A stretch of 64,000 nt of DNA from Undaria pinnatifida (lineage: Eukaryota > Sar > Phaeophyceae > Laminariales > Alariaceae). Shown here piece by piece: positions 1 through 11,199 of this stretch; positions within the stretch are counted from its first letter, which is position 1, and each line of letters starts with the position of its first letter. The position numbers and the translations under genes are program-made. Under the pieces are notes generated by a model, which worked only from the letters and a program-made list of their open reading frames with translations, was not told the DNA's origin and made no database searches. The stretch spans positions 10,019,805-10,083,804 of the forward strand of contig JABAKD010000030.1 in NCBI GenBank assembly GCA_012845835.1. Reading direction: 5' to 3'.

Positions 1-1
1 G

Positions 2-1264
2 TCCAGTGTCCGTTTGTTGGCTGCGTTGGCGTGTGAACATGACCTAGAGTTGTGCCACTTCGATATAGACCAGGCTTTTGTGAGGGCAGATCTTGCCGAG
101 GATGTCTATATGCGATTGCCAGAAGGGTGTGGTTCATTGACAGGGAAGGTTGTGAAGCTGAGCAAGAGTCTTTATGGTTTGAGACAGGCGTCTAGACAGT
201 GGTATGCATTACTGAGGAAATGTCTTTTGGATTTGGGGTTTGTGCAATGCTTGGCCGATTCGTGTGTTTTTCGTTTGGTTGAAATGGGGGAAGTAGTGAT
301 GCACCTAGTGGTGCATGTTGATGATATTTTTGCCGTGGGAAAGAAGGAAAGGTGTGATCAGTTCGGGAAGGATCTCGGACGTCTTGTTCCAGTTAAGTCA
401 TTGGGCGAGCTCAAGTGGTACTCGGGGTGCTATTACGAGAGAGACAGGGAGGCAGGGAGGTTGACTATTTCGCAACAGACGTACACGGAAGAATTGGGAG
501 AGAAGTATGGTGTGGAATGGGGCAACGCAATTCCGATTCCTACAACTTGGAGGCTTTGGGATTTTGATGTTGACGAGCCAAATGTTCTGTTTCCTTTCCG
601 AGAGTTGATCGGTGCGCTTTTGTGGATTGCGTTGTTGACCAGACCGGATATCGCGAATTCAGTGAGGGCAGTAGCAAGGTATTGCAGTGCGCCGAAGCTG
701 ATCCACTGGAAAGCGGCACGTAGTATACTAGGATATGCAATGAGGACGAGTTCTTTTGGGATTTCCTTTCAGAAGGGGACGTTGACGGGGATTAGTTTGA
801 TTTCGTTCGCAGATGCCGACTATGCTTCGCGCAGTACGGACAGGAGAAGCGTGTCCGGGGGGGTAGTGATGTGTGCGGGGGGACCTGTTTCGTGGTACTC
901 CAAGACGCAGAAGTGTGTGACTCTCTCGACTACTCAGGCGGAGTATGTTGCTATGTCGGACATGGGGAAGGAGATTTTATTTTTGAGGCAGGTTTGGTGT
1001 TTTATGTTGCCGAAGGCAAGGATGCCGTGTATTGCCATGTATGAGGATAACGAGGGTGCCATCCAAATCGCTAAGCACCCGATTTCGAACTCGAACTCGA
1101 AGCACATTGACGTGAGGCATCACTTTTTGAGGGAACTGGTAGAAAGGAAGGAGGTCGAAATTATCCACGTAGCGTCGCAGTACCAGCATGCTGACTTCCT
1201 CACCAAGGCGTTACCTGAGAGGGAGTTTGAATTTCACCGGGGGATAGTGATGAATTTGACGTGA
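2..1264 (+). CDS. Ty1/copia Pol, reverse transcriptase to RNase H part (5' end outside window)
   Basis: The frame is open from base 2 to a TGA at 1264, so the true start lies upstream of the window. The protein reads as the C-terminal half of a copia polyprotein. It shows the RT fingers/palm (FDIDQAF; KSLYGLRQASRQW), the catalytic palm motif as HVDD at about 314-325, and the connection region with TRPDIANSVRAVARY. The RNase H domain has its acidic residues in FADADYA, STTQAEYVA and MYEDNEGA, and the C-terminal HADFLTK block. No stop or frameshift interrupts this part, unlike the other two copia elements here, so it is the best preserved Pol fragment. Its RNase H resembles that of the element at 32.5-38.3 kb more than the minus-strand element, and both use HVDD rather than the common YVDD. 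Activity cannot be judged without the missing 5' half. Confidence 0.93.
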   Translation, partial: SSVRLLAALACEHDLELCHFDIDQAFVRADLAEDVYMRLPEGCGSLTGKVVKLSKSLYGLRQASRQWYALLRKCLLDLGFVQCLADSCVFRLVEMGEVVMHLVVHVDDIFAVGKKERCDQFGKDLGRLVPVKSLGELKWYSGCYYERDREAGRLTISQQTYTEELGEKYGVEWGNAIPIPTTWRLWDFDVDEPNVLFPFRELIGALLWIALLTRPDIANSVRAVARYCSAPKLIHWKAARSILGYAMRTSSFGISFQKGTLTGISLISFADADYASRSTDRRSVSGGVVMCAGGPVSWYSKTQKCVTLSTTQAEYVAMSDMGKEILFLRQVWCFMLPKARMPCIAMYEDNEGAIQIAKHPISNSNSKHIDVRHHFLRELVERKEVEIIHVASQYQHADFLTKALPEREFEFHRGIVMNLT

Positions 1265-1561
1265 TTTGTCTCTCGGATAGTGTTTGATTTTCTGACTTTC
1301 TATTTCTTACTTGTTTCTTTGTTTTGTTTTCTGATGTATCTTTATGAGGGTTAAAGGACTTGCATTCAAATTGATCGATGGAAAATACTGAATAAGTGTT
1401 TGAGTTTTAATGGTCATGGATGTGATGAGAACGGATCTGAGTGTTTTTGCATATGCAACAATTTTTTGTCTGGACATGAGTAAAGAAAAACTCTGCAGTA
1501 TTTTAGTATCTGGGAATGTACGTTTTAAAAGGGTAGTCTGGATAAATCATGACAATGTTGC

Positions 1562-2040
1562 GAGTAGGGGGGCTGTTAGACGTACTCACTCCATTGTCAG
1601 ATTGCTAACAAGAATCCGTCGAAAAGATGGATCGGAGAATTTTGGGGGTTTCGTATGTGTGTGGGATGGATCTCCACAACGGGATTTTGTGTTGTGGGTT
1701 TTTATGTGCACGAATAATATCACTCCACTTTCGACTCTATATTTGCCTCTACCTTGTGTCTTCTCTGTGCTTGTGTGTCTCTTCTACGGCTACCACGCCA
1801 AGGGCTACCACGCCCCATCTATATTGCAAGGGCTATCACGCCTTCACCACTGCACGGCTACCACGCCTGTGTATTTACATCCCGGCTATCACGCCACAGC
1901 ACCGAGTTCCATTTCCGGGTTATCACACCTGAGCTATCACGCTTCACCACACACGTACCGGGTAAATCGGGTTATCACACCCGCCTTAGTTAGTAGTTTG
2001 TAGTTTACCGATCACCGGCTATTACGCCACCTTTCTCCTC
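1562..2040 (+). repeat. Polypurine tract and putative 3' LTR of the first copia element
   Basis: A purine-rich run (GAGTAGGGGGG, 1562-1572) lies 300 bp after the pol stop and is followed at 1574 by TGTTAGACG, the usual look of a copia polypurine tract and LTR start. The right edge is not determined because the matching 5' LTR is outside the window; 2040 is a guess just past the last GGCTAYCACGCC motif. Confidence 0.45.
1788..2028 (+). repeat. Nine interspersed copies of GGCTAYCACGCC
   Basis: Copies or close variants start at 1788, 1803, 1831, 1856, 1884, 1918, 1932, 1970 and 2017. Spacing is irregular (14 to 47 bp), so this is not a simple tandem array. They sit within the putative LTR of the first copia element. 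Read in one frame the motif gives Gly-Tyr-His-Ala, but an open frame here does not look like a gene. Confidence 0.8.
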
Positions 2041-3334
2041 CACCTACACCACCACCGGGGCGCCACACGTACCAACCTACTCCACAGCTGTGCCACGATA
2101 GATCAGCTCTGCAAGCATAGTGACTGGGAGACTCGTTGAGCAACGAAGAAACCCATTAACGAGCCCGTTCGAGGGAGGTGCTACCTGTTCAATGCGCAGG
2201 AGTAGACGCGACGAGGGGGGGTGTCGGTGAAACACGTGCCGACGCTGGTGGCGGGCCAATTGCGAAAGTTGGTCATAGACATGCGACGACGCGTGCCTAT
2301 CGAAAGCGTCAAAACGCTTAGCGATCGCCCGGGACGTGGCCGATGTTCGCGTTGCAATTCACACAACGAAGCGGGGTTTCGAACTAACTGTCGGTAGGGG
2401 GTTACGTCACGGGCGTTGCAGACGCCGGGGGGAGAGAAGGTTCGATTTTATTTTCCTAAGGGACGCGTGCTACGACAAAGGTATCAGTTTTCGTCTGAAA
2501 TGTTTTCTGAATGACGGGGCTCCTTAACCCGAAATCGTCGGAAACAGGTGATTTGTTTTAATGATTCTAGTTGTGCACCTAGGCCATGGGATCTTCCATC
2601 CGATAGCAGTTTTATTTCACTCTCCAATTCGGTTTTTGGGAGCTCCCAAATTGAAGAACCTCAGAAAGAAAGTGGTGCACCTCTATCGTAGCACGCGTCT
2701 GTTCTTGGGATGATGGTGGTAGTAGTGAAAAGGATCACCGACTGTCGCGAAATTTGCGATGTGGCGGCTATGATCGCGTATTGACAGGCCCATCGTCCAT
2801 GCAGTGGGCGCTTGCGGGGGGTTCAGTTGCCCTTTTCCCGAGCGTCCTAGAAAGCGGAGATAAATGGATCTGACGATGACACGAACGGAGATGATCTCAA
2901 ACCTCCAGATTTAATTGCGAGCAGCGGGTATGGAGGACAAGCGGGATACTTTGCACTCTTACGAGGAAGGCCGGCAGCTGGCCACCACATGCATGGTACG
3001 GCCATGGACGTTCTCACGGAGTACATCGGATGGAGGCCTGCCGCTATAGCCGGCAGAAACGCAAGTGACGGCATCAGAGGCGTTATCAAGAGGAACTGAG
3101 CACGCATGCGATACGGCATCCACAGACCCAGGTGCTTTGTCACTGTCGACGATGTTTTTGGAGTCGCGCGTAGCGTTCCCGCGGGGCGGCCAACGGCAGC
3201 CGAACCCCTAAGGGGCTCGGTTAGGAGTAATTAGGAAGAGAAGCAACCCTAAATCAAAATTCGACACAAACAAGCGACGACATCGAGATAATGGGGAAGG
3301 GAAACCAAGTACGGGTGTGATCTCATGCCGCCGC
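2041..3334. other. No gene recognised
   Basis: Only short open frames without recognisable motifs are present. The stretch holds one copy of a dispersed non-coding repeat at about 2455-2720, listed separately. I see no RNA gene. Confidence 0.6.
2455..2720 (+). repeat. Dispersed repeat, copy A (GACGGGGCTCC ... GTGCACC)
   Basis: Two blocks recur in the same order at about 50.1-50.45 kb and 58.9-59.46 kb. The first reads like GTGCTACGA, then TTTTCTGAATGACGGGGCTCC. The second reads like GAAGAACCTCAGAAA followed by GTGGTGCACCTCTA. The copies are strongly diverged and the spacer between blocks varies. The nature of the family is unknown. Confidence 0.55.
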
Positions 3335-3400
3335 AGAGAGGCCTCATTTACCCGAACTAATACTAATGAAGCTACGTGGCAGTGTTACAATAGTTATGTG
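3335..3400 (+). repeat. Short repeat outside the left end of the minus-strand copia element
   Basis: CAGAGAGGCCTCATT followed by ATACTAAT and AGCTACGT recurs in the same order at 11990-12062, just beyond the right-most LTR. The alignment is roughly 75% with a small gap. The two copies therefore bracket the whole composite element in the same orientation. Confidence 0.6.
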
Positions 3401-3609
3401 AAACCAGAATAGAAGGGACTCCAGCAAGGCGTCTCCTTTTCGGGAAAGCCTCGTGGAGTTACTGGGAAAATGAGCGTGGAGTGTCCAATTCGTGGTTGCG
3501 CGACAAGTGCAAAAAGGTAAGAAGTAAAAACAGAACATCCCGCCCGCCCATCGTTGGTGGCGGGGACATCAGTTCAGTCAGTGCTTTTTTTACCGGGGCA
3601 CCTACTCTC

Positions 3610-4055
3610 TATTATGGATATTGTGGTATACCCCAGCACGGTGGCAGAGAGGCTGTGTCCCCGACGCTAGTCGGGTTGGTGACGCTGTGCAGTGGATAGC
3701 CTGGAAGACTCGAGTGCTTCCGTGTTGAGGAGAAGATGTAAAGATGTTGTAAACACTGGCGCTTATGTGGCCAACACACACAGATAAACCGCAGACTATG
3801 CAGGAGTCCAGAAGTTGGCCGGATACTGGAGATGACCAGGATGGCTACGATGCTAGACAATCCGGAAGGATCCACACGAGAGAGTGAGCTACTCGTCAAG
3901 GCAACGAAGAATCCCACAGAAGTAATTCCTCCGCATATCCATACGCACGTTACATACCGACCGACACATGACAGATCTACAATGATCTACGACGTACAAG
4001 TGCAGTGCTACTGAACATTGACTCATACTGGCTATGTGCTAACATTTCCATAACA
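3610..4055 (-). repeat. 3' LTR of minus-strand copia element (LTR copy 1)
   Basis: On the minus strand it begins TGTTATGGA and ends TCCATAATA, giving imperfect 9-bp inverted ends. Length is 446 bp. It differs from copies 2 and 3 at roughly 18-20 positions (about 4%). On the minus strand it is directly preceded by the purine-rich TTCATTGAGGAGGAG (4056-4070), which fits a polypurine tract and identifies this as the 3' LTR. Confidence 0.88.
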
Positions 4056-4070
4056 CTCCTCCTCAATGAA
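4056..4070 (-). other. Polypurine tract of minus-strand copia element
   Basis: The minus-strand sequence ends GAGGAGGAG right at the LTR boundary. This is the expected position and composition for the primer of plus-strand DNA synthesis. Confidence 0.7.
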
Positions 4071-4252
4071 AGTTGCTCTGAATTGTACCAAAACTAATGA
4101 TAAATTTAAGCAAACAAATGCGTGTCATACGTGTTTCAACCAAGTGATGATATTCATTGTTTCCTACACAAACAACTACAATCTTTAATCCTACGAAAAA
4201 AATCAAAAGTGTAAGCTACTTCCAAACAGACAGACTCAAACAAACAAATTAC

Positions 4253-5940
4253 TCATTTTCCTTTAAATTCGACGGTGGTGAACTTGTTGACGTCAAACTT
4301 GTTGATGAGGTCCATAAGGTGCTTGAACCTGTGCTTGTTGAAGTGCTTTGTACCGATGTCGGCGAGGTTGTCCTCCGTCGGGACGTAATGGATGAAGATC
4401 CTCTCCTCCGTTACCAGTTATCGGATAAACAAGAAGCGCAATGCGATGTGCTTGGTCCTCGAGCTGAAGGACCGGTTCCTCAATGCATGCAGGGTAGCCA
4501 TGTTGTCGCAGTACACAAGCATTTGTGCAAACTTCTTCCCGAATCCAAGCTCCGTCAGCATGTTTGAGCTAAACACTGCTTCCTTCATCGCCAGGGTGGA
4601 CGCGACCAGCTCCGCTTCCATGGTGGACATCGCAGTCAGACCTTGCAGCCCCGACCTGAAGCTCATCGGAGCGTTTGCCAGCATCGTCACGTAGCTTGAG
4701 GTCGACTTCTCGTTGTCAGGGTTGTTTGCCCAGTTCGAGTCCAAGAAGGTCGCGCGCTTAAAACCACCTTTCTTGTAGGTGATGCTGAAGTTGGTTGTTC
4801 CTGCTAGATAGCGAAGAGTATGCTTTACTGCCACCATGTGCACCTTGCTGGGTTTCGCCATCGGGCGAGCCAGTTGGCCTGTCGCGTACATGATGTCATA
4901 CCCCAGCACTTGCGCAATGTACATGAGCGATCCGACGATCCCTTGGTACTTGCGCGTCTCCTCCTCGTTGAGACGTGTGTCCTCGGGCTGGTTGTTCGAG
5001 ATTGCGGAGCCGTAACCAGGTGTACTAGTCGGCTTGCAGTCCGACATTCCGAACCGTTCAAGGATCGATTTGAGGAATGCATCTTGGGAAATAGTCAAGG
5101 TACCTGCCTCGCGATCCCTCTTGATTTCCATTCCGAGTACGAGAGATGCTTCCCCCATGTCGGTCATTTTGAAGCGCTTTTGCAACTTCCCTTTCACCAT
5201 CGAAATGGCGTTAAAGTCGTTGCCGGCCAGGAGAAGGTCATCGACGTAAAGAGTCAGGTAGATCTTGGCCCCGTTATGATCGTACAAATACACGCACGGG
5301 TTTGACTTGAGTGTGACGAAGCCGATCTCGACAAGCGCGGGATCGATGATGTTGAACCAGTTGCCTGGGCTTTGAGCAAGTCCGTAGAGGCTCTTCTTCA
5401 GCTGCATTACCATGTCATCTCCATCCTTGTCCTTGACCTCGAAACCGGGTGGTTGTTCAACGAACACTTCTTCTTGGATGTCCGCGTAGAGGAAAGCGGT
5501 AGAAACATCCATCTGGTCGAAGATGAGGTTGAACTCCACGGTGATGCACGCCATCATTCGCACGCTCTGGATCCTGCACACCGGAGCGTAGGTGCTGCCG
5601 CAGTCGAGTCCAGGAACTTGGTTCCAGCCCTGGGCCACAAGCGTCCCTTGAAGGAGCCGTCGGCCTTGCGTTTGAACACCCCCTTGGACTTGATGCGCTT
5701 CCTTCCCGGAGGGACGGCTGGGCGTGGGACGAGTTTTTAGACCTTGCGGTCGTTGAGGCTTTTCATCTCGCGTTCGGCAGCTGCGTTCCATTTCGCTGCG
5801 TCCTGTGAGGCCCGTGCTTCCTGGATGGTGCGAGGAACGTCTGGTTGCACTGCCCCTACGGCGTATGCGTATTCCGTGAATCCCAATGTGGCGTCCCTGT
5901 GCACGACGTCAGGAAACTCCCCCATCGCGGGAAACGCGTA
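4253..5940 (-). pseudogene. Copia reverse transcriptase-RNase H, broken
   Basis: Reading leftwards, conserved Pol begins after a TAG at 5943-5941 with the block before RT (AKWNAAAEREMKSLNDRKV). A second TAG at 5739-5737 follows, then a frame change near 5640 just before LVAQGWNQVPG. The RT palm motif is intact as LTLYVDDLLLAGND. RNase H residues are visible in TFLDSNWANN, STMEAELVAS and YCDNMATL. A TAA at 4420-4418 interrupts the C-terminus. Beyond it the same frame still encodes the typical end block (HYVPTEDNLADIGTK) and stops at TGA 4255-4253. This YVDD-type Pol is clearly a different lineage from the HVDD-type Pols at 0-1.3 kb and 36.4-37.8 kb. Confidence 0.92.
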
Positions 5941-7411
5941 CTAAAGCCGACGAAGCTCGCTGAGGGTCTTCTGGTTGGGCACGCGCGATATCGCCCGGGT
6001 AATCCTGGTGTCAGGAGGGGCTGATATGGAGACGCGACTACCACGAGAACCACGTCCACTCACCGAACCACGTCCACCACGCGCGCGTCGCGATCCCTCC
6101 CCGCGCAGATGCACCACGCGAAGAGCCACCGCGGGTGTCACGCCCACCACGAGATGAACCACGCCCACACGCGGAACGACCTCGCGATGCAGCACCAACT
6201 GGAGCAGAACCAGTACCCGACGTACCAGGCGGCGACGCAGGACCAGATGATGAACCGGCCGGAGCAGGACCGGAAGGTGATTCGGCAGGTGAAGGTGCAC
6301 CGTTACCCGACTCAGGAGGGCTGACTCCTCCAGGCAAGGCAAGGCTGTCGTCCGCAGGCGCATCCTCGGCGGCAGGTGAAGGGTCAGCGGAGCTGAGCCC
6401 AAGGTCACGGTTGTTGACGGTGGAGATGTCCTCGAGAAGCTCGAGAACAGACGGGTCCCCTACGGCATGATCGGGAGAAAGCGCATCGACCGAGTGGTTG
6501 GTGGTGTAGTTTCGCACATCTCGGATCATGTCGTCCTGGTCGGCGTAAGTGAACTCCCCGTCGTCAAAACCACGCTCGTCCAACGAAGGTGGCGCGGAAG
6601 TCGTTTCATTGAAGATAACGTTACAACTCTCCCGCACCCGTCTCGTCTGAGCGTTGTAGAGACGGTAGGACTTGCTGTCCAGGCTGTAGCCCACCAACCG
6701 TCCTTCCCACGCACGGCTTTCCAACTTCTTGGTGTGCGTCTCATCATTCACAAACGCCCGTGCCCCGACCACCCGAAGGTGTCCAAGGTGCGCGTCCTTG
6801 CTGTAGAGCGCCGTGTACAGCGTCCCGTTGTGCAAGGCTGCATGAGAAGTCCGGTTGCTCAGGTAGACCGCCGTGATCATCAGGTTTCCCCAAAGAAGGC
6901 TCGGCAGCGTAGAATCAGCGAGCATGCAACGCACGATGTTCATGATCGTCTTGCCTGCACGGTCATTCGTTCCGATCTGTTGGGGGGTGTTCGGCAATGC
7001 AAATTGTAGCTGGATGCCGATGTCTAGGCAGTACTGTCGGTAGGCCGTGCTCTTAAACTCGGTTCCCTTATCCGCACAAAGCACGTGTATGCGCTCGCTG
7101 CGGGGGATGACGGTCTCCTTGTTGAACAACTCGAGGGCGTCAGTCGAGCAAGTCTTATCCCTCATGAGGACGACCTCCTTCCACTTGGTGTGTTGGTCGA
7201 CAAACGTGGCGGCGTATTTGAAGCCGCCCAACGCGGTAGGCGTGAAGGGACCAAGGGTATCGACAAATACGATCTGAAAGGCGCGTGAAACGCCGTAAAC
7301 GGCGTGCTTTGGGTGCGGCTGCGGAGAGCTCTTACCAAAAGGGCACGCACTGCAGTCCCGCACGTCGCCGGTGTAATCGATGCCGTTGGCCGCCTCCGTC
7401 CTCAACACATC
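5941..7411 (-). pseudogene. Copia integrase with Arg/Gly/Ser/Pro-rich hinge, broken
   Basis: The frame shows the zinc-binding CSAC following the upstream WHRRMGH, then the catalytic core: D in FVDTLGPF, D in LCADKGTEF, and the position normally occupied by Glu in the NGV-ER block reads NDRAGKT. So the third catalytic residue appears as Asp, if the alignment by eye is right. Next come the GKQ-like blocks LLWGNLMITAVYLSNR and WEGRLVGYSLDSKSYRLY. The C-terminal part becomes a low-complexity Pro/Ser/Gly linker and then an Arg-Gly-rich stretch, where the frame changes near 6050-6400. Stops at 7412 and 5941 bound the module. In an active element this would be cut from the polyprotein and join cDNA to host DNA in the nucleus. 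Confidence 0.88.
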
Positions 7412-8245
7412 CTAGCTCTTGCTGTCGATGTGCCCCATGCGCCGGTGCCAGAGACTAGCAGTCTCCACCCGCAAGACAAGTCCGTCAGAAGCTTCCCCGA
7501 GGGCCTGCCGACCGCCACCCCCTGCGCCGAGCTTCACGGTGATGGAGCAAGTGATCTTGCCGGTGTCATCCACTCCTCGGATTTTCATCGGGACGACTAC
7601 GTCCCCCGATTCCAGCCTGAGGTTGTCCGGATAGAAGAGGGAGGCCACTCCATTCGACAGCGCAGCGGTGACGGAGAAGAGGTTGGTCCCCAGCCCCGGT
7701 ACTAAGACGACACGGAAGGAAACTTGCCTGTCGTGGCCGCTGTCGTCGGCGACCGTGCCGAAGAGAACCCCCGTCGTAACACCGTGATAAACGTGCTGCC
7801 CAGCGGCAATGATCGGGAGCGGGATCCCAAGTTCTTCAATGTCATGCATGTGAGCCCGCACGCCAGGCGTAAGCGCAGGATTTAGGTAATTGTCCGTCGC
7901 TCCGCTATTCACCAACATCAGGATGGACGATCCGTCGGAGCCAAAAGGAGCGAGCGACGACTCCGCCGCAGAAGAAGCCATGAAAGCACCGAAGTACTCG
8001 GAAAGCAAGTGGTGGCCCCGCGCAGACGACGCGGATGAGGCAGACGCGGAAGCCGCCGGCGAGGCGGCGGGAGCTGCAGAGGCGCCGAGAGCGTTGAAGG
8101 AGAACCCGAACGTGGTTGGTTCCGAAGGGGCCTGAGACGACTGGGGCGCCGCCGCCTGAAACGGCTGCGCCAAGTGGGAGAAATTGGCCAGACCGGCTGC
8201 CTGAAGCAGTGCCAGGTTCGCAGCCAACCCTCGAAATCCTCTTGC
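7412..8245 (-). pseudogene. Copia protease and GAG-pre-integrase segment, broken
   Basis: A low-complexity Ala/Ser/Pro linker is followed by an aspartic-protease-like segment (LVNSGATDNYL, then VPGLGTNLFSV) and the pre-integrase block ending WHRRMGH. The active-site triad expected as Asp-Ser/Thr-Gly reads Asn-Ser-Gly: the codon at 7909-7907 is AAT on the minus strand, so the catalytic aspartate is lost. The segment is out of frame with Gag (frameshift near 8245) and ends at TAG 7414-7412 in the middle of what should be continuous Pol. Confidence 0.85.
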
Positions 8246-9150
8246 TTCTTCTTGTTTCGGTTGTCCTGCTGAGCCTTGCACTCAGCATCACTGTGCGCTT
8301 TCGTGCGGTGAAAGGAGCACCACTTGGACTGCCGACTCCCCCCACTTCCGCGCTTCTTGCCTGGCTTCTTCCCTTTAGTCGGTCGGGACGGCTGCGCAGA
8401 CTTCGGACAGTTTCGCTGGGAATGTCCAAACTCCTTGCAGCGGTGGCACTGGTCGCTGCTGGACGCGGCCATCGCGGCTCCCCTGCCCGAGACCGCGGGC
8501 CCCGCCGTCTTGCGCGACTGCCGGTCCACAAAGAAGCGGTTGGCCGTGTCTTGAAAACAGTCGACCGATGTAAATTCGTTTCGGTAGTGCATCTCGCGGA
8601 TAAAGTGGAATTCCGGGGCAGACGTCAGGCCCGAGATCATGATATCCAGGTAGATTTCATCTGATACTTTCTCCCCCAGAGTCTCGAGGCGGAGCTCGAG
8701 CTCGCATCCCTAGCAGAAGAAGTCAACAGGATCACCACCCGCAACGTGCGTGAGGGCGAAGAGCTCCTTGTGGCACGCACGGCGAGCTTCCTGGGTGTGG
8801 GCGTCGAACCGCGCGTTGAGAGCCGCCCAAGCCAACGGTCCGTTGCCTTCGGTGCTAGTGCCCGCCTTTCGGTGAGCCCGAACGGTGATCCACGCCGAGC
8901 GGGTAGTCGCGAAGAACAGGAGGGCGTAGAGGCGGCTTTCGGCCTTGTCCCAAGCGGTAACGTCGGCCAGAGTAGCAGCCAGAGGGTCTGGCCGGGCCGA
9001 TCCTCGTAAGACCGTGAGAAGCTCCGGCGCATGGATGTTGATGACGTGCTCGAAGCTCTCCTTCCAAATGCGAAAGGTAGACCCAGAGCATTGTCCAATG
9101 GAATCTAGTAAACGGTGGAGCCCAGAACTAGAGCTTGATGAGTTCGCCAT
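8240..9150 (-). pseudogene. Copia Gag (nucleocapsid) with two zinc knuckles, broken
   Basis: An ATG at 9150-9148 opens a Ser-rich start (MANSSSSSS) and a Gag-type helical domain (FRIWKESFEHVINIHAPELL). An in-frame TAG at 8712-8710 interrupts it, and the same frame continues with LETLGEKVSDEIYLDIMISG and ANRFFVDRQ. A complete CCHC knuckle (CHRCKEFGHSQRNC) and a second CHHC-like knuckle (CSFHRTKAHSDAEC) follow, as expected for a particle protein that binds its own RNA. The frame is then lost near 8245 at the entry to the protease linker. The start was chosen as the first ATG before the Gag fold. Confidence 0.86.
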
Positions 9151-9384
9151 AGCTTGGAGACAGGGACACGCGATGGGTGTGATTGAAAAGTGCTGCACCT
9201 GCAAGACGCCCCGATCACCTGAGACGGGCCGGCGCGCCTGAAATGTGTGGGGCAGCTCTACACAGAGGTAGGGTGAAAGGTAGGTCGCAGAGCCGTAGTT
9301 GGCAACCCGATTCCGCCGGAAGCTCGCAAGCCCCCCGCTCGGACGACTGCGCTCCCGTGAGCAGTGCCGACAATCCTCAAAAAT

Positions 9385-9720
9385 GAGAGGTCTGCATGCT
9401 TCCCGAACATACGATGGTAGGGTGTGTCGCCGTCGATTGCTGCGTGTGGTAATCAGCCAATTAGAAAAACTGCTGTCGAAGCTATTTCTCCCCATAAAGG
9501 TTTAGGAAGGTGTGCCTCATTGAGTAAACAGCGAGTCATGTCCATAATAGTACGCCCTTCCCGTTCCGAAACACCATTCTGCTGCGGTGTGTACGGGGCC
9601 GAGAACTGTTGACGAATTCCAGTTGATTTACAATATTCCTGAAAGCTGCCGGATGTGTACTCGCCGCCATTATCCCACCCGAAGTGTCTGTTAAGATCAC
9701 TTGTGATAAGAAAGAAAAAG
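9385..9720 (-). pseudogene. Fragment of a different copia integrase
   Basis: The minus frame contains WDNGGEYTSGSFQEYCKSTG, then the classical PYTPQQNGVSEREGRT with the catalytic Glu intact, and LPKPLWGEIASTAVFLI. A stop follows and then LPHAAIDGDTPYHRMFGKHA in the same frame. It is the second half of an integrase catalytic core, about 110 residues, with no flanking Gag or RT. It differs clearly from the integrase at 6-7.4 kb, so it is an inserted or recombined piece of another copia family, lying in what should be the leader of the minus-strand element. Confidence 0.85.
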
Positions 9721-10753
9721 GATAGTTTGGAAAGGGCGCTTGAGGCCAAAAAGAGAAGAAGAAAGCAGAGAAAGGAGGAAGAGAAGGAGAGTTGGGAGAG
9801 TTGGCAGAGTGATCATGGTGGGTTGCATCACCACCTGATCATCACGGAACAATGCCCATAGTACGGTAGAATACCGGGACAACGGGAAAACCTTAACATA
9901 CTCAAATCTACGTTTACATCTAGGTTACACCGAAGATTCAACGTAAGATTCAACTTAAGATTCAACTGCATATCTTATTCGTGCGAATAGACTGCGCATT
10001 AACTTAGATTTGAATCCAAGGTTCATACTTTTAACACAGCTGTGACCAACCGCAGTTGACGAGGCTGCGGTGATGTGGCGAGTGGTCAGCTCCGGCCACT
10101 TAACTGGTCCTGCAGGTACACAGCGTGGTGCACTGCGTAGTGTTACGCGTCTTTCAGCGCAAACTTTACGTGAGCTAGCACGTGTGAGTAGCTGTAGCAG
10201 CGGCCGGCTACCAGCTAGCGGTCGTATCCTCAACCTACACACGCGACCAAGCCGGCAACAAGGTATGTGGAAGGTGTCTTGGACAGACTACTCCTCGCGA
10301 AGAATCTAAGCGCAGGCGTTTTGGTATTCGGAAATCAGTTGCAAACACGCGGAACCGAGTATAAGAAATAACGGCACTCCGCGCGCAGAACCAACAACCT
10401 GCACAACTCTATTCACCGACCGGAGTCAGCGCCCAGGAATTGTGCCCCCGAATGCTTTACACAGACAGTTGCGTACCGAATGTGCAGCCGAGAGCCCAGG
10501 TGATCAGTCCGGGCCCAATAAGCAAGCGGGTTGACTCAGTGTGGCCTCCAGCAGAAAGCTGACTCCAGCAGTAGCTCCCCGCGGAAAAATATCCAAAAAA
10601 TATCCAAATCCTGCAGAATCCAAAAATATCCAAATCCTGAAGGATCCGAAAGTTGCGAATCCTGGAGGACAGGTGTGCTCTCCACAGCACTCGGCGACAG
10701 CAGTAGACGCGCAGTCGCCGCAGGCCCCCAATTACACACACGAGGCTATAATC
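9721..10753. other. Leader-side region of the composite element, no gene recognised
   Basis: It holds a purine-rich stretch (9715-9800), a short repeat of AAGATTCAAC-like units near 9932-9965, and degenerate repeats of ATATCCAAATCCTG-like units at about 10590-10645. No open frame resembles a known protein. Confidence 0.55.
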
Positions 10754-11199
10754 TATTACGGAAATTGTGGTATATCCCAGCACGGTGGCAGCGAGGCTGT
10801 GTCCCCGACGCTAGTCGGGTTGGTGACACTGTGCAGTGGATAGCCTGGAAGACTCGAGTGCTTCCGTGTTGAGAAGAAGATGTAAAGATGTTGTAAACAC
10901 TGGCGCTTATGTGGCCAACACGCACAGACAAACCGCAGACTATGCAGGAGTCCAGAAGTTGGCTGGGTACTGGAGATGACCAGGATGGCTACGATGCTAG
11001 ACAATCCGGAAGGATCCACACGAGAGAGTGAGCTACTCGTCAAGGCAACAGAGAATCCTACAGAAGTAATTCCTCCGCATATTCATACGCACGTTACATA
11101 CCAACCGACACATAACAGATCTACAATGATCTACGATGTACAAGTGCAGTGCTACTGAACATTGACTCATACTGGCTATGTGCTAACATTTCCATAACA
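10754..11199 (-). repeat. LTR copy 2 of the minus-strand copia family
   Basis: It is 446 bp, the same length and ends as copy 1, and differs from copy 3 at about 15 positions by eye. On the minus strand the bases just after this LTR read GATTATAGCC, which resembles the GGTTATGAGCC complement of the initiator-tRNA anticodon arm used as primer site by some copia elements. That favours copy 2 as the original 5' LTR. No 5-bp duplication links it to copy 1, and its outer flank is a 26-base poly-C run. Confidence 0.82.

Noticed and set aside
1410-2003. 197-codon frame with repeated Gly-Tyr-His-Ala
   Set aside because: It is the translation of the irregular GGCTAYCACGCC motifs inside a putative LTR and has no other protein-like feature.
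4820-5305. Plus-strand frames across 4.2-9 kb
   Set aside because: They are antisense shadows of the copia Pol and Gag, which are unambiguous on the minus strand.
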